NCBI RefSeq assembly: GCF_037152535.1
Contig: NZ_JBBCMA010000006.1
Span: forward strand, 124,001 to 188,000
DNA: 64,000 nucleotides
Reading direction: 5' to 3'
From: Leclercia sp. AS011
GTDB lineage: Bacteria; Pseudomonadota; Gammaproteobacteria; Enterobacterales; Enterobacteriaceae
Each line of letters starts with the position of its first letter. The first letter of the stretch is position 1. Positions 49,710 through 57,968 of this stretch are shown piece after piece. The position numbers and the translations under genes were made by a program. The notes beneath the pieces were generated by a model. The model was not told the origin of the DNA. It saw nothing but the letters and a program-made list of their open reading frames with translations, and searched no databases.

Positions 49710-50693
49710 ATGGCAACGCGTATTGAATTTCATAAGCACGGCGGCCCGGACGTTCTCAGGGCGGTAGAGTTCACGCCCACCGCGCCTGGCGATAACGAAG
49801 TCCAGGTGGAAAATAAAGCCATTGGCATTAACTATATCGACACTTATATCCGCGGTGGCCTCTATCCGCCCCCGGCCCTGCCAAGCGGACTAGGCACCGA
49901 GGCGGCCGGGGTGGTGGTCAAAGTCGGCAGCGCCGTGAAGCATATTAAGGAGGGCGACCGCGTGGTGTATGCGCAATCCGCCCTCGGTGCCTACAGCTCG
50001 ATCCACAACGTCCCGGCGGATAAAGTCGCCATTCTGCCCGCCGCCATCTCCTTTGAGCAGGCCGCCGCCTCCTTCCTGAAAGGGCTGACGGTCTTTTATC
50101 TGTTGCGCAAAACCTATGAGATCAAACCTGACGAGCAGTTCCTGTTCCACGCGGCCGCAGGCGGTGTCGGGCTGATTGCCTGCCAGTGGGCAAAAGCGCT
50201 GGGGGCCAAACTGATTGGCACCGTCGGTAATGCGCAAAAGGCACAGCGCGCGCTACAGGCGGGTGCCTGGCAGGTGATCAACTACCGCGAAGAGAGCATC
50301 GTCGAGCGGGTGAAAGAGATCACCGGCGGTAAAAAGGTGCGCGTGGTTTATGACTCGGTGGGCAAGGATACCTGGGAAGCCTCGCTGGACTGTCTGCAAC
50401 GCCGTGGTCTGATGGTGAGCTTCGGCAACGCCTCCGGCCCGGTGACCGGCGTCAATCTGGGCATTCTTAACCAGAAAGGCTCGCTGTTCGCCACTCGTCC
50501 TTCCCTGCAGGGCTACATTACTAACCATGACGAGCTGGTTGAGGCCAGCAACGAGCTGTTCTCGTTGATTGCCAGCGGCGTGATTAAGGTGGATGTGGCA
50601 GAGGCGCAGAAGTATCCGCTGAGTGATGCGCAACGGGCGCATGAGGTGCTGGAGAGTCGGGCGACGCAGGGTTCCAGTTTACTGATCCCCTAA
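49710..50693 (+). CDS. qorA: QorA, NADPH:quinone oxidoreductase
   Basis: 327-residue zinc-free medium-chain dehydrogenase-like quinone reductase. The GroES-like domain is followed by the Rossmann fold with HAAAGGVGLIACQWAKALGA near 146 and VVYDSVGKDTWE near 220. A 15-codon upstream in-frame extension is rejected; ggaggga sits just before ATG 49710. Divergent from dnaB. Confidence 0.96.
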   Translation: MATRIEFHKHGGPDVLRAVEFTPTAPGDNEVQVENKAIGINYIDTYIRGGLYPPPALPSGLGTEAAGVVVKVGSAVKHIKEGDRVVYAQSALGAYSSIHNVPADKVAILPAAISFEQAAASFLKGLTVFYLLRKTYEIKPDEQFLFHAAAGGVGLIACQWAKALGAKLIGTVGNAQKAQRALQAGAWQVINYREESIVERVKEITGGKKVRVVYDSVGKDTWEASLDCLQRRGLMVSFGNASGPVTGVNLGILNQKGSLFATRPSLQGYITNHDELVEASNELFSLIASGVIKVDVAEAQKYPLSDAQRAHEVLESRATQGSSLLIP

Positions 50694-50738
50694 AAAGAAA
50701 TTGGGCTTCCCTGAGGAAGCCCTTTTCTTTTTTTAGTT
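50694..50738 (+). terminator. qorA terminator
   Basis: gggcttcc / ggaagccc stem with a ctga loop followed by ttttcttttttt. Confidence 0.9.
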
Positions 50739-50871
50739 CGGCTGTATGTAGGGTACAGCTCGATGAATTCTTTAACGGCGGCAATAGTGACAGATTCGAT
50801 AAGTAAATCCTATTCTGTTCTAAGCAATGCTGCCGTAAAAGTTGCAAGGATGTGACGAACCGCTCAATACC

Positions 50872-51114
50872 TTAGTAACGAAAGCGGTTATTGCGCTGAT
50901 AGCGTGGGATTTTTGGCGATTTAATCGCCCGTATCGCCCACACCACCGCTACGGCCAACAGCAACCACGGCAGCAGTTTCAGCATCAGGGCAAACAAGCC
51001 GCCGATAAACATCACCACGGTGGCGACCACCAGCGCGGCAATAATCCCCAGCAGCGAGACGCCGGTTACCAACAGCATGACAAAAAATCCAATCACAAAA
51101 AGTAGTTCCAGCAT
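50872..51114 (-). CDS. pspG: PspG, phage-shock inner-membrane protein
   Basis: 80-residue membrane protein with two hydrophobic hairpin-like segments (LFVIGFFVMLLVTGVSLLGIIAALVVATVV and LLPWLLLAVAVVWAI) and a basic tail. Member of the Psp stress regulon, expressed from a sigma-54 promoter activated by PspF, which is visible just upstream. Confidence 0.93.
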   Translation of the reverse strand: MLELLFVIGFFVMLLVTGVSLLGIIAALVVATVVMFIGGLFALMLKLLPWLLLAVAVVWAIRAIKSPKIPRYQRNNRFRY

Positions 51115-51159
51115 GGCTCTCTCCCGAATGCATCACAACGATACGCTGCCAGTACCTTT

Positions 51160-51177
51160 ACAAGATCCGTGCCAAAA
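51160..51177 (-). promoter_or_regulatory. Sigma-54 promoter of pspG
   Basis: On the minus strand ttggcacggatcttgta carries the -24 GG with a -12 GT in place of GC, 10 nt apart, about 45 bp before the pspG ATG. The PspF site is not resolved. Confidence 0.7.
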
Positions 51178-51189
51178 CATAACCTGTTG

Positions 51190-51230
51190 ATATAAAAACA
51201 AAACGCCCGGCAGTACTTTGCCGGGCGTGG
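51190..51230 (-). terminator. dusA terminator
   Basis: On the minus strand cgcccggca / tgccgggcg stem with an aagtac loop followed by ttttgttttta. Confidence 0.88.
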
Positions 51231-51256
51231 TGAATTTGACGAACTTTTAGTGAAAA

Positions 51257-52252
51257 TTATCGCTTGTCAGCCACCAGACGCAGCGCCTGCTCCAGCACCT
51301 CGATATCGGCTCCCGCCTTATGGGCGTTTTCACTCAGATAACGACGCCACTGGCGCGCCCCCGGGATCCCCTGGAACAGACCGAGCATGTGGCGGGTCAC
51401 GTGGCCCAGATACGTGCCGTTGCTCAGCTCGCGCTCAATGTAGGGATACATGGCCCGCACCACCGACACCGGGTCGCGGTCGGCGCTATCCACACCAAAG
51501 ATTTCGCGATCCACCGCTGCCAGCACGCCCGGATTCTGGTACGCCTCACGGCCCACCATCACGCCGTCCATATGCTGTAAATGGGCTTTGGCCTCATCCA
51601 GAGACTTGATACCGCCGTTGATCGACATGGTCAGCTGCGGGAAATCGCGCTTCAGCTGATACACGCGCGGGTAATCCAGAGGCGGGATCTCACGGTTCTC
51701 TTTCGGGCTCAGGCCAGAGAGCCAGGCTTTGCGGGCATGGATGATAAACATCTCGCACTCGCCCTTGCCGGCCACCGTGCCGATGAAGTCACAGAGAAAT
51801 TCGTAGCTGTCCTGATCGTCGATGCCGATACGGGTTTTGACCGTCACCGGAATGGAGACCACATCGCGCATCGCTTTCACGCAGTCGGCCACCAGCTGCG
51901 CGTTACCCATCAGGCAGGCACCAAACATGCCGTTCTGCACGCGATCGGAAGGGCAGCCGACGTTGAGGTTAATCTCGTCGTAGCCGCGTTCTTCTGCCAG
52001 CTTCGCGCAGTGCGCCAGCGCGGCCGGATCGCTGCCGCCAAGCTGCAACGCCACCGGATGCTCTTCTTCGCTGAATGCGAGGTAGTCGCCCTTACCATGA
52101 ATAATCGCCCCGGTGGTCACCATCTCGGTATAGAGCAGAGTATGGCGCGACAGCTGACGCAGGAAGTAGCGGCAGTGTCTGTCAGTCCAGTCGAGCATCG
52201 GCGCGATGGAAAAACGGTGAGCAGGATAGATGGACGAGTTTTCTGACGACAT
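51257..52252 (-). CDS. dusA: DusA, tRNA-dihydrouridine synthase A
   Basis: 331-residue FMN enzyme that reduces U20/U20a in tRNA. TIM-barrel N-terminus with [13 protein letters not shown], flavin and tRNA segments LQLGGSDP and [21 protein letters not shown], where the Cys is the catalytic acid, then a helical C-terminal domain. ATG 52252 lacks a good ribosome site, so the start is less certain than the identity. Confidence 0.95.
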   Translation of the reverse strand: MSSENSSIYPAHRFSIAPMLDWTDRHCRYFLRQLSRHTLLYTEMVTTGAIIHGKGDYLAFSEEEHPVALQLGGSDPAALAHCAKLAEERGYDEINLNVGCPSDRVQNGMFGACLMGNAQLVADCVKAMRDVVSIPVTVKTRIGIDDQDSYEFLCDFIGTVAGKGECEMFIIHARKAWLSGLSPKENREIPPLDYPRVYQLKRDFPQLTMSINGGIKSLDEAKAHLQHMDGVMVGREAYQNPGVLAAVDREIFGVDSADRDPVSVVRAMYPYIERELSNGTYLGHVTRHMLGLFQGIPGARQWRRYLSENAHKAGADIEVLEQALRLVADKR

Positions 52253-52332
52253 GGCGAATTTTTAAGCATCTGCTGACAATGGGGCGCTACTATAGCACAT
52301 ATTCACCGGAGGCAGAGCGCCTCCGCCTCCCA

Positions 52333-53643
52333 TCAGAAGGTGACGCTGAATTGCGCCCCGGCACCCCAGGTTTCATCCTCGCCGTAGATGCCGGTCAGAT
52401 CGATATGCACGGTGTTAAAGGGAGAGAAGCCGAAACCGCCGGTGAAGACGTTACTGTCGTTGCCCTTCACGTCCCCGCGAAAGCCGCCGCGTACCGCCAG
52501 CCAGCCCAGCAGGGAAACCTCTGCCCCTACCCCGATATACTGCGAGTCCTCTTCACTTTTGAAGCCCCGGGTTTCGGTCAGATCGCCATCGGCGCTAAGA
52601 GTGAGCAGGCCGGTATGCCATGCTACCCCCGCCGTGACCAGGGGGCGGATCTGCCAGGTGTCCCGATAGCTCACCTCCTGCCCGGTACGGCCGTTAAGAA
52701 TGCGGATGTCTTTGGTGTCAATGTCACGTGAGAACAGATTCTGCCCGCTCAGGCCGACCGTCCAGTTTTCGCCGAAGTCGACCGCGACGCCGACATCAAC
52801 GTTAAAGCTGGTATCGTCATTGCGGTTGCGGCTGCTGTTAAAGTCGCCGCTGTCGTAGGTATAGATGGAGGTGGTGTAGTTGTAGAGCCAGGTTTGCTGC
52901 AGTTTTGGCGTCACGCCAACCGAGACCGGCAGGCCGTTGAAATCAAACTGACGGGCAACCGCCACGCCGTAATCGGAGACGATCGCCGCCCTGCCCAGGG
53001 CGACGGAGTTAAGGTTGCGGGTAATCACGTCGCTGCCGTTCCGCGCCGCGCCGAGCGCCATCTGGTTGGTCATCCCTGTATTGCCCTGTAACCTGCGCAG
53101 AAAATCGATATCCTGCGGGTCGATCTCCGAGCTGATCCGCCCGTGGGCATTGGCTTTAGCGACAAACGCCAGTGACAGCCCCGACCCCGGAATGCTGACG
53201 GCTATCCCTGCCCCCGCATTGCCGTGTGCGGTTTTGCCTTCAAGGAATTCCAGCTGATCCGCCAGACTGCCAGCGGCACTCTGAAGCTCACTCAGCGTCC
53301 CCTGCGGATCGGCCAGGATCCTCGCCACGGTCAGATCGTCGATCATCTCCCGATCGTTAGCGATCTCATCGCTGATTTCATCGATCTTGTCCTGCAGATT
53401 GTCCTTATCGCTGATTTGCGCCCCCACCGAAGGAAAAATAATGGCGACGTCATCTTCAGCTTTCGATTTTGCCAGCAGGGCCGGGTTGATCAGCACCCCG
53501 CTGCTATAATGCGCCGAGGCAACGCCCGTCCCACCCATGGCATCGCCGCGTGCTTCCGTCCAGGTATTTGCTGCTCCAGCCTGATTAGCCAAAAGGATAC
53601 CGGTGGCAATTCCAGCCACAGAAAATTTGAATATTATTTTCAC
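52333..53643 (-). CDS. TraF-family (plasmid transfer TraF-like) outer-membrane protein
   Basis: 436-residue secreted protein: signal peptide to about residue 24 (NQAGA|ANTW), GDAMGGTGVASAHYSSGVLINPALL typical of FadL/TraF-like barrels, a helical coiled-coil insert at about 75-150 (DKIDEISDEIANDREMIDDL), then alternating amphipathic strands ending in ...FSVTF, the C-terminal Phe of outer-membrane proteins. It resembles the chromosomal family annotated as F-plasmid TraF-like, but no other conjugation gene is nearby. Role unknown. AT-rich 5' flank. Confidence 0.72.
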   Translation of the reverse strand: MKIIFKFSVAGIATGILLANQAGAANTWTEARGDAMGGTGVASAHYSSGVLINPALLAKSKAEDDVAIIFPSVGAQISDKDNLQDKIDEISDEIANDREMIDDLTVARILADPQGTLSELQSAAGSLADQLEFLEGKTAHGNAGAGIAVSIPGSGLSLAFVAKANAHGRISSEIDPQDIDFLRRLQGNTGMTNQMALGAARNGSDVITRNLNSVALGRAAIVSDYGVAVARQFDFNGLPVSVGVTPKLQQTWLYNYTTSIYTYDSGDFNSSRNRNDDTSFNVDVGVAVDFGENWTVGLSGQNLFSRDIDTKDIRILNGRTGQEVSYRDTWQIRPLVTAGVAWHTGLLTLSADGDLTETRGFKSEEDSQYIGVGAEVSLLGWLAVRGGFRGDVKGNDSNVFTGGFGFSPFNTVHIDLTGIYGEDETWGAGAQFSVTF

Positions 53644-53806
53644 AGGACACCTGACTTATTTTGGGTGAATAAACCCCGGCGGCTAAATGCCGCGCAGGGG
53701 CATACGTCCTTTGTGAAAAAAGTATGAGAAGCCGAATTTATCTAAACTTTAGTATTAGATTAAGTTATTGATTTCCTTATTTGTTTAATATGTATAGAAC
53801 AAGAAA

Positions 53807-54295
53807 TTACTTTTGCCCTGGTTTTCCGTCATGCGGACCAAAAAATTGCGGCGGATGATCGATCCAGCGATCTTCACGCGTGGCGGCATATACCGCATTT
53901 AGCGGATAATAAATACGGTTATGTTTTTTATTCGCTTCACCCACCACTAATAACCGCACCTCTTCACTGGTATTATTAATAAAGGTGTGGCAGACGCCCG
54001 TCCCGGCAGGAAATCCAACGCTGTCTCCCGGCTCCAGCTTCCATAAATAACCGTTGATCCAGGCTTCGGGATAACCCTCAAGCACAAAGATAAACTCCTC
54101 TTCATCGCTTTCGGCATGAGGATAGGAGGTGCGACGCCCTGGCGGCAGGCGTTCATGGTGGATCCCGAGGCGGCCCAGCCCCAGCGCGCGGGCCAGCGGC
54201 GCGCCAATGGCGAAACGCTCCGGGCTGTCGGGATAGGTAGAGTCGTCAGCGCCTTCTACTTCACGCCAGTGTCGAATGCAGTCCGGTCTTTTCAT
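53807..54295 (-). CDS. Cupin-domain protein
   Basis: 162-residue single-domain cupin. Motif 1 is near residue 59 (HAESDEEEFIFVLEG) and motif 2 near 91 (GDSVGFPAGTGVCHTFINNT), with the His/Glu set of a metal site. Substrate unknown. Divergent from zur by 112 bp, in the place of yjbLM in E. coli. Confidence 0.82.
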   Translation of the reverse strand: MKRPDCIRHWREVEGADDSTYPDSPERFAIGAPLARALGLGRLGIHHERLPPGRRTSYPHAESDEEEFIFVLEGYPEAWINGYLWKLEPGDSVGFPAGTGVCHTFINNTSEEVRLLVVGEANKKHNRIYYPLNAVYAATREDRWIDHPPQFFGPHDGKPGQK

Positions 54296-54407
54296 CTTTC
54301 CATCTCCTGGGGTTTTTCGTCAGGGTAGCACAGCCGGGGGATCTCGGCGTTTAGGCCAGAACATGGTAAACTGGCGGTTTGTTATTCCACGTCATTCGAG
54401 GTGCAAA

Positions 54408-54923
54408 ATGGAAACGACCACAATGCAGGCACTGTTAGCGCAAGCCGAAAAGCTGTGCGCGCAACGCAATGTGCGCCTGACTCCGCAGCGCCTTGAAGTG
54501 TTGCGCCTGCTGAGCCTGCAAAACGGGGCCATCAGCGCCTACGACCTGCTCGACCTGCTGCGTGAGAGCGAGCCACAGGCCAAGCCGCCGACCGTCTATC
54601 GGGCACTCGACTTCTTACTCGAGCAGGGTTTTGTGCATAAAGTGGAATCGACCAACAGTTACGTGCTGTGCCATCTGTTCGATCAGCCGACTCACACCTC
54701 AGCGATGTTCATCTGTGATCGCTGTGGCAGCGTGAAGGAAGAAGGTGCTGAAGGGGTGGAGGATATCATGCACAGCCTGGCGGCGAAGATGGGCTTTGCC
54801 CTGCGCCACAACGTGATTGAAGCGCACGGTCTGTGCCGTAACTGCGTTGAGGTGGAAGCCTGCCGGCATCAGGAAAATTGCCAGCACGATCACTCTATCC
54901 AGCTGAAGAAAAAGCCGCGCTAA
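54408..54923 (+). CDS. zur: Zur, zinc uptake regulator
   Basis: 171-residue Fur-family repressor. The winged helix contains RLTPQRLEVLRLLSLQ and PPTVYRALDFLLEQGFVHK. Zinc sites: CDRC and the later CRNC for the structural metal, His/Cys/Glu in LCHLFDQPTHTS and KEEG for the regulatory one. E. coli has Cys in place of that Gly, which is not a ligand. The longer in-frame extension to 54276 overlaps the divergent cupin gene and is rejected. Confidence 0.96.
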   Translation: METTTMQALLAQAEKLCAQRNVRLTPQRLEVLRLLSLQNGAISAYDLLDLLRESEPQAKPPTVYRALDFLLEQGFVHKVESTNSYVLCHLFDQPTHTSAMFICDRCGSVKEEGAEGVEDIMHSLAAKMGFALRHNVIEAHGLCRNCVEVEACRHQENCQHDHSIQLKKKPR

Positions 54924-54927
54924 GAGC

Positions 54928-54960
54928 AAAAAAACAGGCGACCTGAAAGGTCGCCCTGGG
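54928..54960 (-). terminator. yjbJ terminator
   Basis: On the minus strand gggcgacct / aggtcgcct stem with a ttc loop followed by gttttttt. Confidence 0.87.
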
Positions 54961-54992
54961 CGTACATCCGTGTACCTGCGGGTATAGGTTAA

Positions 54993-55202
54993 TTACCAGC
55001 GATAGTTGTTACGGGTTTCCCAGTCACCAACTTCTTTCTCTGCCTGGTCTTTCTCATAACCATAGCGTTCCTGGATTTTACCCACCAGCTGGTCACGTTT
55101 ACCTTCGATGACGGTCATGTCATCATCAGTCAGGTCGCCCCACTGTTCTTTTACTTTACCTTTAAATTGCTTCCAGTTACCGCCGACTTGGTCTTTATTC
55201 AT
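54993..55202 (-). CDS. yjbJ: YjbJ, CsbD-family stress protein
   Basis: 69-residue soluble protein of the CsbD family, abundant in stationary phase in E. coli; function unknown. NWKQFKGKVKEQWGDLTDDD and GKIQERYG are family hallmarks. Of two adjacent ATGs the second is chosen because the gagga site is 7 nt from it. Confidence 0.94.
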   Translation of the reverse strand: MNKDQVGGNWKQFKGKVKEQWGDLTDDDMTVIEGKRDQLVGKIQERYGYEKDQAEKEVGDWETRNNYRW

Positions 55203-55343
55203 CATCGATTCCTCTTCGTTCGGTCGTTAAGGTTAAGTTCGTCCTGAAATTCGTTTCGTGCTGGACGTGATAATTATTATAGATAACCCTGCGGCGTTGG
55301 GTTTGTTATTCGGAATCTTTTACCATTTTGCCAGGCGAAGCCG

Positions 55344-56663
55344 CTACGAGAACCAGGTTCCGTTGCGCCAGTGCCGGTGCCAAATCCAGCCCAGCGAGAG
55401 CCCCCGCAGGGCCAGGAACACGCTCAGGGCCAGCCACAGGCCGTGGTTACCCAGCCACGGGAGGGTGAACAGCGTCAGGCCGAAACCGGCGGCCGCCACG
55501 GCCATGCTGTTGCGCATCTCTGCCCCGCGGGTTGCGCCGATAAACATGCCATCCAGCAAATAACACCAGACCCCTACCACCGGCAGGATCACCTGCCAGA
55601 TAAGATAGTGGCTTGCCAAAGCGCGCAGCTCGGGCAGCGAGGTCAGCAGGGCAACGATCCGATCGCCTGCCAGAGCATAGACGAGGGCAAAGACCAGCGC
55701 CACCAGCCCGGACTGACGACAGGCCGCCCGCCACACCTCACGTAGCTGGCCGCTTTCCCGCGCGCCGTAGGCCTGGCCGGAGTGCGCCTCGACCGCATAG
55801 GCAAAGCCATCCAGCGCATAGGCGGTAAAGGTCAGCAGGGTCATCAGCACGGCGTTAACGGCGATGATCTCCGGGCCCAGCCGCGCGCCCATCACCGTCA
55901 GCGTCCCGAAGCAGAGCTGCAGCAGCAGCGAGCGCAGCATGATGTCGCGATTGAGCGCCAGCAGCTTACGGATATTGCCCCGCCAGCTCGCTTTCAGCAG
56001 CGCCAGCGAAATACCGCGCAGGGCCAGCACCCGCCAGACCATCCACAGTCCGATCAACAGAGTGGCGTACTCGGCGATCGCGGTCGCCAGCGCGGCCCCC
56101 TGCACGTTCATCTGCAGGCCCATCACCAGCCAAAGATCCAGCACGATGTTAAGCAGGTTGCCCACTACCAGCAGGATCACCGGTGCCCGGGCATACTGTA
56201 CGCCCAGCAGCCAGCCGAGCAGCACCAGGTTCGCCAGCGATGCCGGGGCGCTGAGCCAGCGGATCTCAAGGAAGCGCCGCGCCTGATGGAGAACGGCTTC
56301 GCTGCCGCCGACGATATGCAGCGCCAGGTCGATGAGCGGCGTGCGCAACAGCACAATCAGCAGTCCAGCACCCAGGGCGAGGATCAACGGCTGCACCAGC
56401 GCGCGGGCCAGACGCAGCGGATCCTTTGCGCCATAGGCCTGGGCGGTGAGCCCGGTGGTGCTCATGCGCAAAAAGAGCAGCAGCATAAACAGGAAGCTGG
56501 TTGCCGTTGCGCCGATGGCGACACCGCCGAGATAGACGGGCGAATCGAGGTGACCAATTACAGCCGTATCCACCAGCCCAAGCAGAGGGACGCTGATATT
56601 GGAGACGATCATGGGAAGTGCAAGACGCCACAACGCCTTGTCTGAAGCAGTCAGGAGAGACAT
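55344..56663 (-). CDS. dinF: DinF, MATE-family efflux protein
   Basis: 439-residue multidrug/toxin extrusion transporter with 12 membrane segments and the MATE stretch IGHLDSPVYLGGVAIGATATSF. It follows lexA by 63 bp in the same operon and so is DNA-damage inducible. Confidence 0.96.
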   Translation of the reverse strand: MSLLTASDKALWRLALPMIVSNISVPLLGLVDTAVIGHLDSPVYLGGVAIGATATSFLFMLLLFLRMSTTGLTAQAYGAKDPLRLARALVQPLILALGAGLLIVLLRTPLIDLALHIVGGSEAVLHQARRFLEIRWLSAPASLANLVLLGWLLGVQYARAPVILLVVGNLLNIVLDLWLVMGLQMNVQGAALATAIAEYATLLIGLWMVWRVLALRGISLALLKASWRGNIRKLLALNRDIMLRSLLLQLCFGTLTVMGARLGPEIIAVNAVLMTLLTFTAYALDGFAYAVEAHSGQAYGARESGQLREVWRAACRQSGLVALVFALVYALAGDRIVALLTSLPELRALASHYLIWQVILPVVGVWCYLLDGMFIGATRGAEMRNSMAVAAAGFGLTLFTLPWLGNHGLWLALSVFLALRGLSLGWIWHRHWRNGTWFS

Positions 56664-56726
56664 GAAAATGTTCGCCGGAGACAGGAAAAGCAGACTGCGG
56701 CAGTGCCGCAGTCTGTCAGAAAGCAG

Positions 56727-57335
56727 TTATAACCACTCACCGTTGCGGATGACGCCAACCGCCAGACCTTCGATGGAGAAGTTATTTTCACGCAGGTCGA
56801 CAACAATCGGGGAAAACTCGCTGTTTTCCGGCAGCAGCTGCACGGTGTTGCCCTGCTTTTTCAGGCGCTTAACGGTGACTTCGTCATCGATGCGCGCCAC
56901 CACGACCTGACCATTACGCACGTCCTGGGTTTTATGTACCGCCAGCAGATCGCCGTCCAGGATACCGATATCTTTCATCGACATGCCGCTTACGCGCAGC
57001 AGAAAATCTGCGCTCGGTTTGAACATGCCCGGATCGACCTGATAGTGGCCTTCAATGTGCTGTTGCGCCAGCAGCGGTTCACCAGCGGCGACGCGACCGA
57101 CGAGCGGCAGGCCCTCTTCGGCTTCAACCAGCAGGCGAATACCGCGAGACGCACCGGAGACAATCTCAAGCACACCCTTGCGCGCCAGTGCCTTAAGGTG
57201 CTCTTCGGCGGCATTTGGAGAACGGAAGCCAAGACGCTGCGCGATTTCTGCACGCGTCGGCGGCATACCCGTCTGGCCGATATGATCCCGAATGAGATCA
57301 AACACCTCTTGCTGCCTGGTCGTTAACGCTTTCAT
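56727..57335 (-). CDS. lexA: LexA, SOS repressor
   Basis: 202-residue repressor and self-cleaving serine peptidase. The N-terminal winged helix contains [22 protein letters not shown]. The cleavage site is Ala-Gly in [11 protein letters not shown] near residue 84, and the Ser-Lys dyad is SGMSM near 119 and [10 protein letters not shown] near 156. Two LexA boxes precede it. Confidence 0.98.
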   Translation of the reverse strand: MKALTTRQQEVFDLIRDHIGQTGMPPTRAEIAQRLGFRSPNAAEEHLKALARKGVLEIVSGASRGIRLLVEAEEGLPLVGRVAAGEPLLAQQHIEGHYQVDPGMFKPSADFLLRVSGMSMKDIGILDGDLLAVHKTQDVRNGQVVVARIDDEVTVKRLKKQGNTVQLLPENSEFSPIVVDLRENNFSIEGLAVGVIRNGEWL

Positions 57336-57343
57336 TCCGCCCC

Positions 57344-57359
57344 CTGGGTGTATATACAG
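57344..57359. promoter_or_regulatory. LexA box 1 of lexA
   Basis: ctgggtgtatatacag, an SOS box, immediately before the lexA start. Confidence 0.92.
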
Positions 57360-57364
57360 TTATG

Positions 57365-57380
57365 CTGTGAGTATATACAG
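57365..57380. promoter_or_regulatory. LexA box 2 of lexA
   Basis: ctgtgagtatatacag, centred exactly 21 bp from box 1, so that two LexA dimers bind the same helical face. Confidence 0.93.
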
Positions 57381-57444
57381 CTAAAGGTGATTTTGGAACC
57401 ACAAACCGCATAAAAAACCAGAGACTTGTTCGGTTTCTGAAGGC

Positions 57445-57813
57445 TTATCGTAAATGTCCCCAAAGCAGCGTGACCCAGGTAAACAACGCAACCATAATCG
57501 CCATCAGCACGGCGGCAGAGCCCATATCTTTTGCCCGGCCCGACAGCTCATGAAAGTCAGAGCCGATGCGGTCGACTACCGCCTCAATCGCACTGTTCAG
57601 AATTTCGACTATCATCACCAACATCACCGAGCCAATCAGGAGTACGCGGGTAATGGGATCAACGTCCAGCCAGCAGGCAATGATAATCGCCGCGACGACC
57701 GCAACACCCTCCTGGCGAAATGCGGCTTCATTGATCCAGGCAGCACGGATGCCCTTCCATGAATAGCCGGCAGCTTTAATGATTCGGGTTAACCCAGTGG
57801 TATTATTGGCCAT
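57445..57813 (-). CDS. dgkA: DgkA, diacylglycerol kinase
   Basis: 122-residue trimeric inner-membrane kinase that recycles diacylglycerol to phosphatidate. Three hydrophobic segments and the active-site stretch EILNSAIEAVVDRIG with EAAFRQE at the N-terminal side. Divergent from plsB. Confidence 0.97.
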   Translation of the reverse strand: MANNTTGLTRIIKAAGYSWKGIRAAWINEAAFRQEGVAVVAAIIIACWLDVDPITRVLLIGSVMLVMIVEILNSAIEAVVDRIGSDFHELSGRAKDMGSAAVLMAIMVALFTWVTLLWGHLR

Positions 57814-57968
57814 TAAAAGAAACCTTTCTTCGAAAATAGCGTCAGAAACGGTGGTTTAAGCGCCTGGCGCAGCCACCGGAAGTATGACGGGTAACAACAG
57901 AAATTTTGCGCGCTTTCTGTTATCCTTGCGCCGCAATTGCATTTTTAACCAGAGGCTTTACATCGTTT

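Noticed and set aside
50739..50871. Small gene between qorA and pspG
   Set aside because: Only short frames without ribosome sites; a loose ggcggca/tgctgcc dyad is too imperfect to call an element.
52200..52332. Phage or island attachment site at dusA
   Set aside because: dusA is a known integration target, but no integrase, excisionase or direct repeat is seen, and the neighbours are ordinary genes.
52333..53643. Remnant of a conjugative plasmid because of the TraF-like gene
   Set aside because: Only the TraF-like family name suggests it; no other tra, mob or replication gene is present, and the family is common in chromosomes.
57858..57896. Possible ERIC remnant between dgkA and plsB
   Set aside because: cgcagccaccggaagtatgacg recalls an ERIC end, but the central palindrome is absent and the match is too short.
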